A DNA stretch of 64,000 bases from Gavia stellata (taxonomy: Eukaryota > Chordata > Aves > Gaviiformes > Gaviidae), in the NCBI RefSeq assembly GCF_030936135.1, contig NC_082596.1, positions 101,269,383-101,333,382 on the forward strand. Direction: 5' to 3'. The translations under genes were made by a program, and so were the position numbers. Under the pieces are notes generated by a model. The model saw nothing but the letters and a program-made list of their open reading frames with translations. It was not told where the DNA came from and ran no database searches. This document shows, piece after piece, positions 22,591 to 34,065 of this stretch (its first letter is position 1; the number at the start of each line of letters is the position of its first letter).

Positions 22591-25500
22591 TTGTCTTTTA
22601 GCTTTAATCAGAAGAAAAATGTCTGGATTGAAAAGACAACAACAAATAATAGGCAAAGGATGCTTCCCTGTGGCTTCAGAGATCTGCTGCGTAACAGAAA
22701 ACATTCAGCCCTGGGCGCGCAAGAGTTGTGGTTTACGTCTCCCTCTGAAGAAGCCTCATTTTAAGGAATGCTGTAGCATACCTACCTAATGCAGAGGCTG
22801 TGCTGCAGGCATTTCAGGCTGTGAATTTCAGCCTGTGCCCTCGGCTAGGCTGTTGAGGACAGGTTGCAATACCTGTCCTTCCTGCAGAGATCCCAGTCCG
22901 TCTTCAGCCATGTCACTCATTGCTGGTGAGCTCCCTGTTTTGCTGTGCAGCAAAGGTTCATTTCATTCCCCTCCCTCCCTTTTCTTTAGATGTCAGTGAT
23001 TTGCGCTCTCTCCACCTAAATCAGAGATCTGGCACATCAATACTTAGAAGGCTTAGGAGAAGAAGAAAAACATCAATATTTCACTGAACACACAAAGTTG
23101 CACAACTCCCCAGCCTCCATTTTAATGTCAGCTGTGGTTAGTTTGGGTTTTTTCCATAAGCTGAGTGATTTCAGTTTCTCTTTGAATCCCACCTGTGTGA
23201 ATAGCTCGGTTTTCTCCATTGCTAGTGTTAACAAGGCACCGCGAGGAGTTTGTTCAGGCTCACTAGTCAGGCAGTCCTGAGGTGGCTGACTTTCTAGGAA
23301 AAGCCGCAGCAGGAATAAGCGAGAGCCAGCCTACGCACCAGACACAGCTTTTGCTGGTCTTTAGCTTATGCTCCGACTCATGCTCATGTTAAATGAATTG
23401 CCATTAGCAACTGTAATACAGACAAATGCAAAGAAAAACGAGCTGGACGCTTAGTCATGGAGCTGTGCTTAGAAATGGTGGCCCATTAGAAGGCAGCTTC
23501 ACCGACTACAGCGGAGCTGTGCCAGCTCATGGCAATTTAGGACTTGCTCCTCTCGCGTTAGTCTGTGGTTTGAAGTTTGCAATCTCGTCTTTTGTGTGAA
23601 CTAGATCACGCAAATGGGGGTACCGGAGTCACAGGGCAGCGGAGCAGAGTTCTGCATGAGTACTGGCGTGAGAAGGAGCAGCAATTAGCTCTAAATTCAC
23701 TCTGCCAGCCTGTCGGTTCTGAGCTCTCCCCCTGCTGCTCTGTAACTGGAAGTCTTGCGCTCTAGAAGAAGGGGAGAAGAACATTTTGCTCATGCTCACA
23801 TTAATCAAGTCTTGTGGGCTGCTGAGTCTGTGAAATCGTATGTCCCGTGGTGTTCAGTGGTAATGACTGTCTCCTATGTGGACTCTCTGGTGTCTGGTAA
23901 TACAGCTGTGTTTCTGTAGTGGATGCACTCCCAGGGCTTTTCCTCCTCTGTCTGCCTATTTCCACAGCACTTGTAGGCAGCTCAAACCTTTGAGACTTCC
24001 ATTCCCTGTCAAGTTTGATCAAACTCAGCTCACAGGCTCAAAAATTTATTTAGGAAGGACTGACTGGCACTTGCACAGACAGTGTGATCTCATAAGCTTC
24101 CTTTCCTTGGGAAACTAGGCTACCAACCTAGCAACGGGGGGAAAAAATGCCATCCTGCTAGCAAAAAGGACCTAAACACTGGGAGGAAAGAGGGAAGGTG
24201 GGAGAGGAAAGTGAAGCTCTTTTGAAGGAAAAAAAAATCACTGCCTTGTGGCTGCAGAGTTCTTGCACACTTAAAGGGCCAACCTTGGAGAGGCATGCTG
24301 GAGAAAATATTCTCCAGGAGATGGCAAGATCTCTTGTGAAAAGTAGTAGGGGACAGAAATCACCTGGATTCATCTCACCACCAGGCATCCTAAATGGATA
24401 CTTACATGGTAAGGATTGTCTCTGGTGGTACCCGTTTCTCTCTACTGACTAGAGGAAGACACAGACACAACTAGTGTGCAACCTGTGTGCTTGCAGTATC
24501 TGAAGTGAGGTGGGACCTATCCCAAAGGGAATGATCCTCTTACTGCTCTCTCCTTCAGACCAAAGTTTTCCATGGTGCTGCTGTAGGGTTTGTTACTCCG
24601 TGTACCACATTTGTATTTTAGAAAAGCTGCTGTGTGTCTTAATAGCTGCAGATGTATGCATGGTTTTACTGGGCATTTATAAGCACTTATTCTCTGTGCA
24701 CTAAAACCTTTCCTGTCCTTGTATCTTACAGAATAAAATCCTTTAAGTGAGTTTTAATTATTCTAGTACTACTTCTTTACAAATTAGAGAGCTGTCATCC
24801 TGTTTTTATTTGATATCACACAATGTTTGAGGCTGTCAAAAGTATTATAGTGCATACTCATATAAATTGGTATTTAATTTCAGTCATTACAATGTCACTA
24901 ATTGTGTTTTTGCACCTGATGCAATTACTGACATTCAGCTCTGCTTTATTCTTTCTAGATTTCGGTGTTCCTCACTCTTCAATCTTCCTCACCTATGGTA
25001 GATTGTACGCACAATGAAACTCGGAAATAAAAGCTCAGACCTTCCCATCAATTGCTGTGTGCCAAATGCGTGGGATAGTTTGAAACTCAGGGTGTACCCT
25101 GAGTGCAGGATATGCTCAAAACTCCACTCCCTATTACTATATCATTTTTATGAGGCTTAGAGGGGATTGTGTTATCCAGATGTTGCACAATGCTTAAGTG
25201 CTTGTACTTGCCTATTGCTAAAGGCCTTCCATTTGTAATTTTTAGAGGGCTTTTATGCTTGTAGCCTTTCACTCAACATACCCTGGGCCTGCTGTGGCAG
25301 CTCCTCAGCCTGGTATCTCAATGTTCTTCTCCTCACAGCCTTGCATGGGTGCATTTGTTATGTCGTATTCCCTGAGAAAGGGCTTGCTTTCCTATGCCTC
25401 AGCCATCCTTCTGTCCTCTTCTCCTTTACCCTCTCATCACATTGCTGTCAAGTTATAATTTGTAGTCTGCACTGAGGTTCCCCAACCTTTCCACCTGGTG

Positions 25501-25690
25501 CTTTCTAGACTGATGACTCCATATTAGAACAAATAAGACAGATAATGAGTAAATAATACTCATTTTAATACACAATAAGTATCACCTAATTACCTATGTG
25601 TACAAGGTTTAGCAGCCAATTAGCGTGCAACATTTGTATCTAATTAAGCATAATCCAGTCAGTGCAGTGTTGTCATCAGACAAAGATCAC
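22591..25690. other. Intergenic DNA, nothing recognised
   Basis: Unique sequence with no supported exon. A small perfect inverted repeat AATGAGTA-AATAA-TACTCATT lies near 25545-25565 at the start of an AT-rich stretch. Confidence 0.5.
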
Positions 25691-26000
25691 TGAAAGGCAA
25701 TTTGAGCAGGCTTAAATAAAGGGTATAATTTTACCAGGGGAAAATTATAGGGGGTGGTTGTTGCTATGACTGTGATCCCCTGCTGCACTCGAGCGGACAC
25801 CTAGGAGAGGACTTTCACCTGAGGACTGCTGACTGCATGTCTTCTTGGCTGGCCACTGGGGACTATTTCCCCTTTAACCTTGAACCTGGTGTAAGCCACC
25901 AGCTACAAAAAGAGTGAATAAAGTATATGGTTTGCGCCTGTCAACCTGCCTCAGCTTTCTTTGTGTTAAAGCACAAAGTGAAAAATCATCTGGGCCATGG
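25690..26000 (+). mobile_element. Possible degenerate LTR-like segment
   Basis: The segment has a GC-balanced body, then GAGTGAATAAAGTATATGG, a GT-rich stretch (TTTGCGCCTGTC) and CTGCCTCAGCTTTC. That layout resembles the poly(A) signal, R and U5 part of a retroviral LTR. I cannot find clear TG...CA ends with a target duplication, so this is only a suggestion. Confidence 0.25.
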
Positions 26001-27706
26001 AATTCCTGCTCTGTCCCAGCAGCGCTTGAGGTCAGTGATCCTTCTTCTCAAACATACCTCAGACCCATTGGCCTCTGAGTTATAGTCCACACAGAAACTT
26101 GTTTTGGTTCAATTTCATTAATAGAAAACCTTTCATGGACAGTACATCTTTATAATTATCGCCATACGTCAATATTATTGCCTATTATTTCATTATTTCA
26201 CATCTATTATTTCACTTTAGGACTGGCTTTTATTATTTTAGCTTGAAAACTGTTCCCAACTGTCTTAAATTAAACCAATATAAATTTAATTTAACCTGAA
26301 GGGAATGATTACCTCCCAGACAATTGCTGCGCTTCTCTCCGCTGCTAGCAGTATGTGGTGCAGCAAGTTTTCGTGTCCTATGACAGAGCCATGGCTGCAT
26401 CCAGGCTGGAGTGTCCACATGGCAATGAGCACTGACTTCACTCAGTCTTGCTGTTTTAGCTCATCTGCAAAAAAAAGCCCTCTCAGGAGTGACCAAATTC
26501 ACTGGTTGGTACAAGTGTACATACTCTACAGACCAGATCGTAACAGGGGTGCCTGAGCTGGCTGCCTGGTGAGTGATGAGGTACCACCACGGTGGGTAGG
26601 TATTATGCAAACTGCTACTTGTACAGTGTTGCATAAACTCTTGTGTTTCAGCTTCTTTGGAGCAAAGACCAAGAGGTCTGCAGAGATGCTGTCTTGGAAG
26701 AAAAAAACTAAGACAACAAGAAAAGATCATTTGCACTGTAGAGTCTGGAGAACTCAACCGTAACAACAAGGTGAGTAACCTAGAATCACACACGGAATCA
26801 CAGAAGATTGGAAAAAAACGAGGACCTACCGCCCTTAAAACAAACATGGCTGAACAACAAAATTTTACTTCCCTACATCAAGACACCCTCTGCCCCAACG
26901 TACCAAGGAGCGTCTCCAAAACAGGCATCCAGGCAGCCATTGGAAACACGGCTCATGTCCAATGACTTAAAAATCAGCAGTGAGGGTGATTCCATACCTC
27001 CTCAGCCTCTGTTGGTGCTGCACTTTCTTCACTGTCAAAGATATCTTTCTCCTAAGCCTAACCTGAATTTGCCAGCTTTAGAGGTGACTATGAAGAGATT
27101 GGCAGAACACCTATCAGTAGTGACATGGACCAGACATGGACCTCAAGATCTCTTCTCTGCCTCTCCAACCCACTTTCATGGCTTTTTAGAATTCCAGTGT
27201 GATAAATGAACAGCTACAGGAAACACTCGCTCTTTTAAAATATTTGCCCTTTGCAGAACATGTGCTTTTAATTAAACAATATTATTTGGTCATCAGTCAT
27301 TACCACCACTAAATTTATGAAAATACTTGCTGACCAGCATAAAAAAGGAAGGGTCAGCTTTTTGAAGTCTTACTGGGGCAAAGAGTTCCAAACAAATACG
27401 TGAGCTTGCTCTTGCACTGGAAAGTCAGTATATGTTACTTTGGGATCAGAGAGGTTGAAGACTTCCCAAGGCATGAAGCTGTAGTGGACACCTGCACACA
27501 GCCTGCTAAGTGTGTAAAACAATCAGCTCTGAAACAGTTAGCAGTATTGTCATTTAGACTTCCCATCATTATATTTCAGAATTAACCCAACCTTAGATAC
27601 AGTTATGCGGGGGAAGGATTACAAGGAAGCCAGTGGCTGATCTTACTGACATTTGGGCTAAAGCCTGTCTAAACTTACTGTTCCTTGAGACACCTTATGC
27701 TAGTTG
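26001..27706. other. Intergenic DNA, nothing recognised
   Basis: AT-rich at 26100-26300, otherwise unique. A string near 26780-26810 faintly resembles an antisense CR1 terminus but is too short to call. No exon is supported. Confidence 0.5.
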
Positions 27707-28240
27707 GGGACTGTGGTGGGTTAACCCTGGCTAGAGGCCAGGTGCCCACCAAAGCCGCTCTATCACTCCCCTTCCTCAGCTGAACAGGGGAGAGAAAATA
27801 TAACCAGAGGGTCATGAGTCAAGATACGGACAGGGAGATCCCTCACCATTATCGTCACTGGCAAAACAGACTCAACTTGGGGAAATTAGTTTAATTTATT
27901 ACCAATCAAAACCAGAGAAGGATAATGAGAAATAAAACCAAATCTTAAAAACACCTTCCTCCCATCCCTCTCTTCTTCCAAGGCTCAACTTCACTCCCAA
28001 TTTTCTCTACCTCCTCCCCACAAGCAGCACAGGGGGACAGGGAATGGGGGTTGCAGTCAGTTCATCCCATGTTGTTTCTGCCGTTCCTTCCTCCTCAGGG
28101 GAGGACTCCTCACACTCTTCCCCTGCTCCAGCGTAGGGTCCCTCCCCTGGGAGACGGTTCTCCATGACGGTTCTCTCTGACGTGGGTCCCTGTAGCTCCC
28201 CTGCTACCAAAACCTTGCCACACAAACCCAATACAGGGAC
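27707..28240 (+). mobile_element. Solo-type ERV LTR with 5-bp target duplication GGGAC
   Basis: The LTR body is 27712-28235. It begins TGTGGTGGGTTAACCCTGGC and ends ACAAACCCAATACA, giving the standard TG...CA termini, and is flanked on both sides by GGGAC (27707-27711 and 28236-28240). The start, including the passage CCAGGTGCCCACCAAAGC, is that of an LTR family abundant in bird genomes. A 5-bp duplication fits class III (ERVL-like) integration. At about 524 bp it is clearly shorter than family members I recall, which carry several repeated CTCCAGCGTGGGTCC-type units before the terminal part. Here the body passes from one or two such units directly to the end, so an internal deletion is inferred. 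No gag, pol or env sequence is adjacent. Two antisense open frames across it are not host genes. Confidence 0.85.
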
Positions 28241-30695
28241 AACAAGGAAAAAACATTTTCCTCTCTTTGGGCCGGCATCCCCAGGCTGACGTCCAGGCAG
28301 GAGAAGCAGGGAGCTCGCATGCTCAGAGACGTGTAACGTGGGTGCCACCTCCAAGGACATGCCAGCCGCTGGCTGCTGCTGGCTTATGGCAGAAGATACA
28401 GTAGCAGAGATACCCATCCTGCTGGGCAGTCTGACCTGTGCCAGGACTGACTGTGAAACATTTCTCTGCTGATAAGTGTTGAGAGCTTCCCTGTGTTTAC
28501 ACAATGTTAGCCAATACTCCAATCCCTCATGTGCCAAGGGGGCAGTGGAAGAAAGCTGCTATGGTATCACTTTATGTTCCAGTCATACAAGCACAGCCTC
28601 CCTCAGGCCCTGGCTCCCTTCTTGCCTGGTGGCATCCAAATACCAGCTACAAGGTCAGAGAAACATCTCTAATCCATGTGGACAGGTGGTTGGTCTCTCT
28701 GAGCTCCTGGTTTGGGCAGAAGGGAAGTCCTCTCAGTCAGATCCACCATGTCCTCAGCTGGCCACCCTTCTGTCCCATGGCTTTTTTGCAGCTTTATAAA
28801 CTATATTCCCCTCACCAACCATAACTGTGGTCATCCGAGACCTCCAAACGTCAAACCCTACATTAGGGATAGTGACTCCTGGCAGCACGTCCTGGAGAGC
28901 TGATGGACTCCCAGCAAAGGAGTAGATAATAAGGCAGTGGAGCTTTAGCATTTTTAGACTGTGACAGGCAAACCTTTGTATCTCAGGTTACTTACAGAAG
29001 CTGCTTCAGAAGAACAAGGTGTAGGAGGAAACACAGTCAAGAGGGAAAGGCTTACCCCGAGTATTTCCATTCAGTGTACAGGAAAGCTGCTTGGCTACAT
29101 GCAGAGGTTTGCCACCTTTTCCTGTGTAAACAGCACTTGGCTTTAGCGTGTGGACTCAGCACCTTTCTCGGAGGACCCAGGGTCAAAACTGACCTGCATG
29201 CACTGTGCATTTGGCACTGAGAAAAGAAAGTCCTTGGGCCTGTGGAGCCCTGAGATGGAGCTTTAAGTATGTATTTAAAGGTCAGACAGCAGCTTTGGCA
29301 ATTCATTTTAGCTCTGTTCCTCTGACACGTTCCTAAAATGGGCTTAGTCTTTGGATGCACCTGTTAAAGAGTATAGTGTGAACAAAATCTTTTATGATCA
29401 TAAAAGTAGAGTTCCAAGTCACATTATATCTTTGAAGAAATATAGCTCTGTAAGACAAATTTAGAGCAAAAGAATACACTGACTGCAGCTGGGAGTATTG
29501 TGTTCGGTACTGGAGATGACCATGTGGAAGCTGTCTGAGGAATACACAGAATATAAATTCCATGTATTATTTTCCAGGTCAGTGAAACTCCAAATACAAA
29601 ATGCGACCATCAGGAATTTCCTTGGGTTTGTGGCACTGATGGAAATTCTCTGAGTCCCTCTGGGCTTGATTTTCAAAGGTACCAGATCCTCTCAGTTCCC
29701 AGTGTTATCAACTGGAGCTGTGGTTGCTGATCTTCAAGCTTAAGCAAAGGCTGAGTTATGGACTTGAAGACACTAATGAAATATTTTGTTCTTAGCCTGC
29801 TGTGCAGATATGGGCCAGCTGTAGCTTTTAGTCCCATGTCTTAACTGCCTCAGGACTGGATTGATGGTTATTTCTGAAAGAAAACAGATAATAATGATCA
29901 TGTAGAAAAGAAAACTGTGAAAGTAGTCTTAGGCAATTTTGGGTGGGTTTTGTGCTGTATCCCACCACCTTTACCTGCCCTCCCTGAAATGCAGGTTTGG
30001 TTATATGCATTTGTATTCTCTGAAGCTGGTTTTTGCTCACAGACTTAGCCAGACTCCCTTAGGTAATGTTTTTTCCCTTGTGTCACCAGGCAAATTCTGA
30101 CACAGCTCTTCAGCAGGTGGAGTGGCTTGTTCTGAATCTCCCCTGAAATCAGCCGATGGGGCAATGCTAGCTAATGCAGGTCCCCAAGCAAGCCCAAGCA
30201 GGGCTGCAAATTATTCCTTAAGAAGTTTACCTTCCTGTTCCCCTTGCACTTGTCCCCCTCCACCCCAAAACTCTTCCACCAGGCTCTGAAGTCCCCCTTC
30301 TGTGCCCTCTCTTGGCTGCTCAGGTCCCCAGGACAGGCTGAGCCCAGGTGAAAGATGCAGTGGAGCGTCGTGTGAGCTGCAGGGCAGGAGCAACCCTCAC
30401 ACGGCTACCTTTGGCCAGCTGCCCCCCAATAGCAGCCCCCGTGCTGGCTCCCACTCTGCAGCGCAGGGGAAAGGCGGACTGGCCACCCTCCACCTTGCAG
30501 GTGCTGCAGGGTAGGAGCTGGCACACAGGCAGTCACAGATCCGAGTCCGGCTGCCGCAGGTCTGAGTGGGACAAGTCTGAGTGGGACAAGCCCGTGTGTC
30601 CCCTGCAAGCACAGGGCCCAATCTGGAATTGCCTTTTGGAAGCACCTGCTTTTCTCTGAGCATCGACCAGGAAGTCTCTATAACCGTCTCTGTAG
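28241..30695. other. Intergenic DNA, nothing recognised
   Basis: Unique sequence. A moderately GC-rich part at 30240-30600 contains two tandem copies of a 15-bp unit GTCTGAGTGGGACAA near 30561-30590. No exon is supported. Confidence 0.5.
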
Positions 30696-30837
30696 ATACC
30701 TGCGATGGCCTAAAATGAACCAGAGATGTCCTGAAAGTGTGACTAGTTCCCACGGGCACTTTAGTCATACCTGCGATGGCCTAAAATGAACCAGAGATGT
30801 CCTGAAAGTGTGACTAGTTCCCACGGTCACTTTAGTC
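30696..30837. repeat. 71-bp tandem duplication
   Basis: Copies 30696-30766 and 30767-30837 begin ATACCTGCGATGGCC and differ at one base (CACGGGCAC versus CACGGTCAC). Near identity means the duplication is recent, or is an assembly artefact. It falls in otherwise unremarkable unique DNA. Confidence 0.95.
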
Positions 30838-33800
30838 ATGGTAAGGGTAGGGTGTTTTTCCACTCCTGCATAGAAATTAGAGATGAGAGACTTAACTCCC
30901 TCACACCTTTCCTTAACAGGCCAGTCATTTTTCTTTTTTAAAGTGCTTTGGGTTAGGCTAAGGGCATGAAAAATACAGAGGAAAGCCAAATTCTGAGCTT
31001 TTTCATTTTTTCTCTCCAGGGGTATCATGCTGAAGGACACCTGAGGAATGCCTGGTGTCCTCGGCTGCAAGAAGAAGGCAGGCGCAAGTCAATAGAGGTG
31101 AACTGCTTTGCCAGTCGAGTATGAGGTTATGCAATAATAGACCCTCGCAGATGGCTTGTCAAGTACCTCTACTGAGCAGGGACAATTACAGAATAAGGGC
31201 AGCATCACTCAATAAAATTTGCAAAAGTGAAAGACAAGAAGAGAGCATTTGCAACCCGCTAAATGTTCCTTTGTAGCTTTGTTGCTTAAGAACAACTTGG
31301 TCGAGCAGCAATAATGTCACCAGTCACAGGCTCTTATGGACAAGTCTCATCTAGCTCTGGGCGTTTATTTGCAGCTGGAACATTTTGTCAAATGCCTTTT
31401 AATTTGCTTGACTGCTCAACAGGCAAACACACCAGCCTTTATTCTCAGCCATCCTTTAGCAGATAGCTCAACTAATATTAATGGTTTAAGGTAACTGCTG
31501 CTTACTTATTGCAATCCATGGTACAGGATCCAACATGTACAGTACTAATTGAGATCATCCATAGGAGCTTCAGCAGTGCTTGCCTGAAACGCTCTCCTCC
31601 TGTTGGCAAGGGCAGCTGGAGCCCTCTGGGAGAGGTTTAAGCGCGTGCGGCTGATTCACCTACGTCATGCCTCTGTGCTGAGTTGTTTCCAATCATCTAT
31701 TCCTGATTAACACCCTGTGTGGATGCTGTTATTTCAAAATCAGAGTGTGTTGTTCCTGCTTAACTCAACCCTTGAGCTGCTTTTAAGAAACAGCAATGGC
31801 ACTTCATATTTGCGCCTTACCTTAATCAGTGATAACTTTCAAGTGCAGGCAAGTCCTGGGATACACGATTCATTATCTTAGAGGAGTGAGAGCAATGTAA
31901 TGAATATGCTGAGCAGTCCTGAGGGAGGATCTTCTATCCAGCCAGCTCATGGAGGGGATCTGAAATGAATTTTACCTTGGAGGTTTTGGGAAAGAGAAGC
32001 AGGGTTGTTTTTTTGCTTGATCAGTAAAAACAAAAGAAAGAAACCAAAGGAAACCAAACCAGGATTTTGATGGGATACGCTGTTTGCATTGTCCTTGCAG
32101 AACAAGTTGAGGAAAATACCTTTTCACTCTCATACAGATTGTCTCCTACAGATGTTGCTCACTGCAGAGTGCTGCCTGTTTTGGTGGCATCCATGTCAAT
32201 GGCAGCAGCACTCATGGAAAGCAGACGTCTATCAGATCTACAAACGAAGGAGGAAGATTGCCAAGTTACACAGGCTCCCCACTGAAGATGGGCAGTTAGA
32301 TATTCACTCATGTATGAGAAATAAATTTTTCTGGACCAAATCTCTCCAGTGAAGGAAAAGCACCCAGAGGCAACTGGTACTTCTGGGAAGAGAAAAGAAG
32401 CCCAATGCAATAAAGCTCCTTACCAAGTGTCTATGTGTATGACTTGGGTCCCTGAGAAGGGCTGCAAGCATCAGGCTTCCCTGACCCTTTCCACTCCAGA
32501 TAAGCCTCACTGCTAATATCCTTATAGCCATCGGATAGTATTATCTGGTGTTCGCCTCTCATTTTCTTCTCCGCAGTGATAGGACAGAGAAGCCAGTGCT
32601 ATTCCTGCGAGGACTGCAGAGTGTTGCAGAGGAGAGATCCTTTGTGCAGATGGACAAAAGCCATAGGTTGTGTGGGCTGGGGAAAAGCTGCTGCTCTTCA
32701 GTGCACAGCGAACAGTACAAAATCATTGGCATTTTGCACGGGTTATTCCCTCTGTGCTCTGTTTTGTTCACAAAAGGAGCCCGGAAACCTCATGGCAGCC
32801 CAGGTGAATTGTTTGCCTCTGTTGCTTTTTTGAGCCATGTGAGTGTCCATTTTTATGGCTGGACTGGTTTGTGAGAGCTGACTCACATCTGGACCATTTT
32901 CTGACCCATGTGGGACTCTCCATGGCAAACTCCATGCTCCTATACAGTTAATATCCTTGTGTCCTTCTGCTATTGCGGTTGGGGGCTTTTCCCCACTACC
33001 CCAAAGTGGCCTTGTACTGCAGCAGATTTCTCTTCTGAATATTTCTGTACTGCTGATGTACACTGGTGTGTGAAAGGACTCTGGCCACGAGAGCTCAGGA
33101 GCAAACAGTAGGCTCAGTAAGATGGGTCAAGCCACAATACATTAGCTGATCATTGACCTTGTCTATTTTTCTTGTTTGTGAATTACCCAAGAATGCACTT
33201 GGTGTTTGCAAAGGGTAGGTCAACCAGTTCTAACTAAAATTTGTGCTTCTTAGCTTTGCTCTTTTTAATGTCTAGAAGGAAGAACCAGGGTAGTGGGAAT
33301 AATAAAGCAGCATGACCACAAACACCATATAAAGTCTAGTGAGGAATCATGGTAAAAAACACAGGAAAGGTCAAACTCCACCGTGTTTTTTTAATCTAAA
33401 ATGTGATTTTTTGTGTGTTTTTAAATGACCTTTGGTTTTGTAAAGATCCCCCTCAGAAAAAAACTGAGTGCACAGGAGGCCCAAAAGCTCTGTCACTGTT
33501 CATTCTTGTATGCCAGAAAGTCAATGGAAGTGGCCATGGCAAAACAGGGCATGGTGGGCTGTGGGCTGGTGCGGGCAGACGGGGGTCACAATACCAACTT
33601 CACACATTGCCAGATCCTGCCATCCATTCCCACCGCCCTCATTTGTGCTGAGGTAAGTGCATAGGATCTTTGGGCTGATGACAACTGACTTAGCAGGTGC
33701 AATGTCACTACCTTGATTTACATCATAGCACTGTCTAACAAACAGTTTATCAGCACAAGCAAGGAGGTGGACATGTGTAGCAAAGGGTGGAAATGGGTTT

Positions 33801-33954
33801 GGTACTGTTACTTGGGACAACATCTCTCCAAACACAGCTTTAACCACAGGGACTTTGCTCATAGATGAGCCCGCAGCTGCATTCCCTAGCTACTCTTTGA
33901 TGGGATGTGCAATCTTGTTCCTTTTCCAAATGCTACTCCCTCCCACAGAGGCAT
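30838..33954. other. Intergenic DNA; possible conserved element at 31480-31860
   Basis: The stretch 31480-31860 has balanced composition and several transcription-factor-like cores (CTAATTGAGATC, a CRE half site ACGTCA, CTGATTAACACC, AATCAGTGATAAC), with no repeat signature and no frame. That texture is typical of conserved non-coding elements, but conservation is untested. The remainder shows nothing recognisable. Confidence 0.3.
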
Positions 33955-34065
33955 ACACATCATAGAAATGTAGCCAGGACTTCTAGGTCCTCTATGGCCA
34001 CCTGCTTTGGGCTGCACTGTTAGGATCAACAGTTCAGAGAGGGCACTGCTCGCTGGAAATATTTC
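33955..34065 (-). mobile_element. Ancient CR1-like fragment, antisense
   Basis: ATCATAGAAATGTAGCCAGG followed by CTTCTAGGTCCTC and CACCTGCTTTGGGC resembles the reverse complement of an old CR1 3' end (catagaa..., ctagaggtc..., cctgctttgag). It is diverged and short. Confidence 0.35.

Noticed and set aside
26780..26815. Possible antisense CR1 terminus
   Set aside because: Only about 30 bases resemble it and the expected following CR1 sequence is absent.
28007..28537. 176-codon minus-strand frame
   Set aside because: Roughly half of it lies in the ERV LTR and the rest in adjoining unique DNA. LTR antisense frames are not genes.
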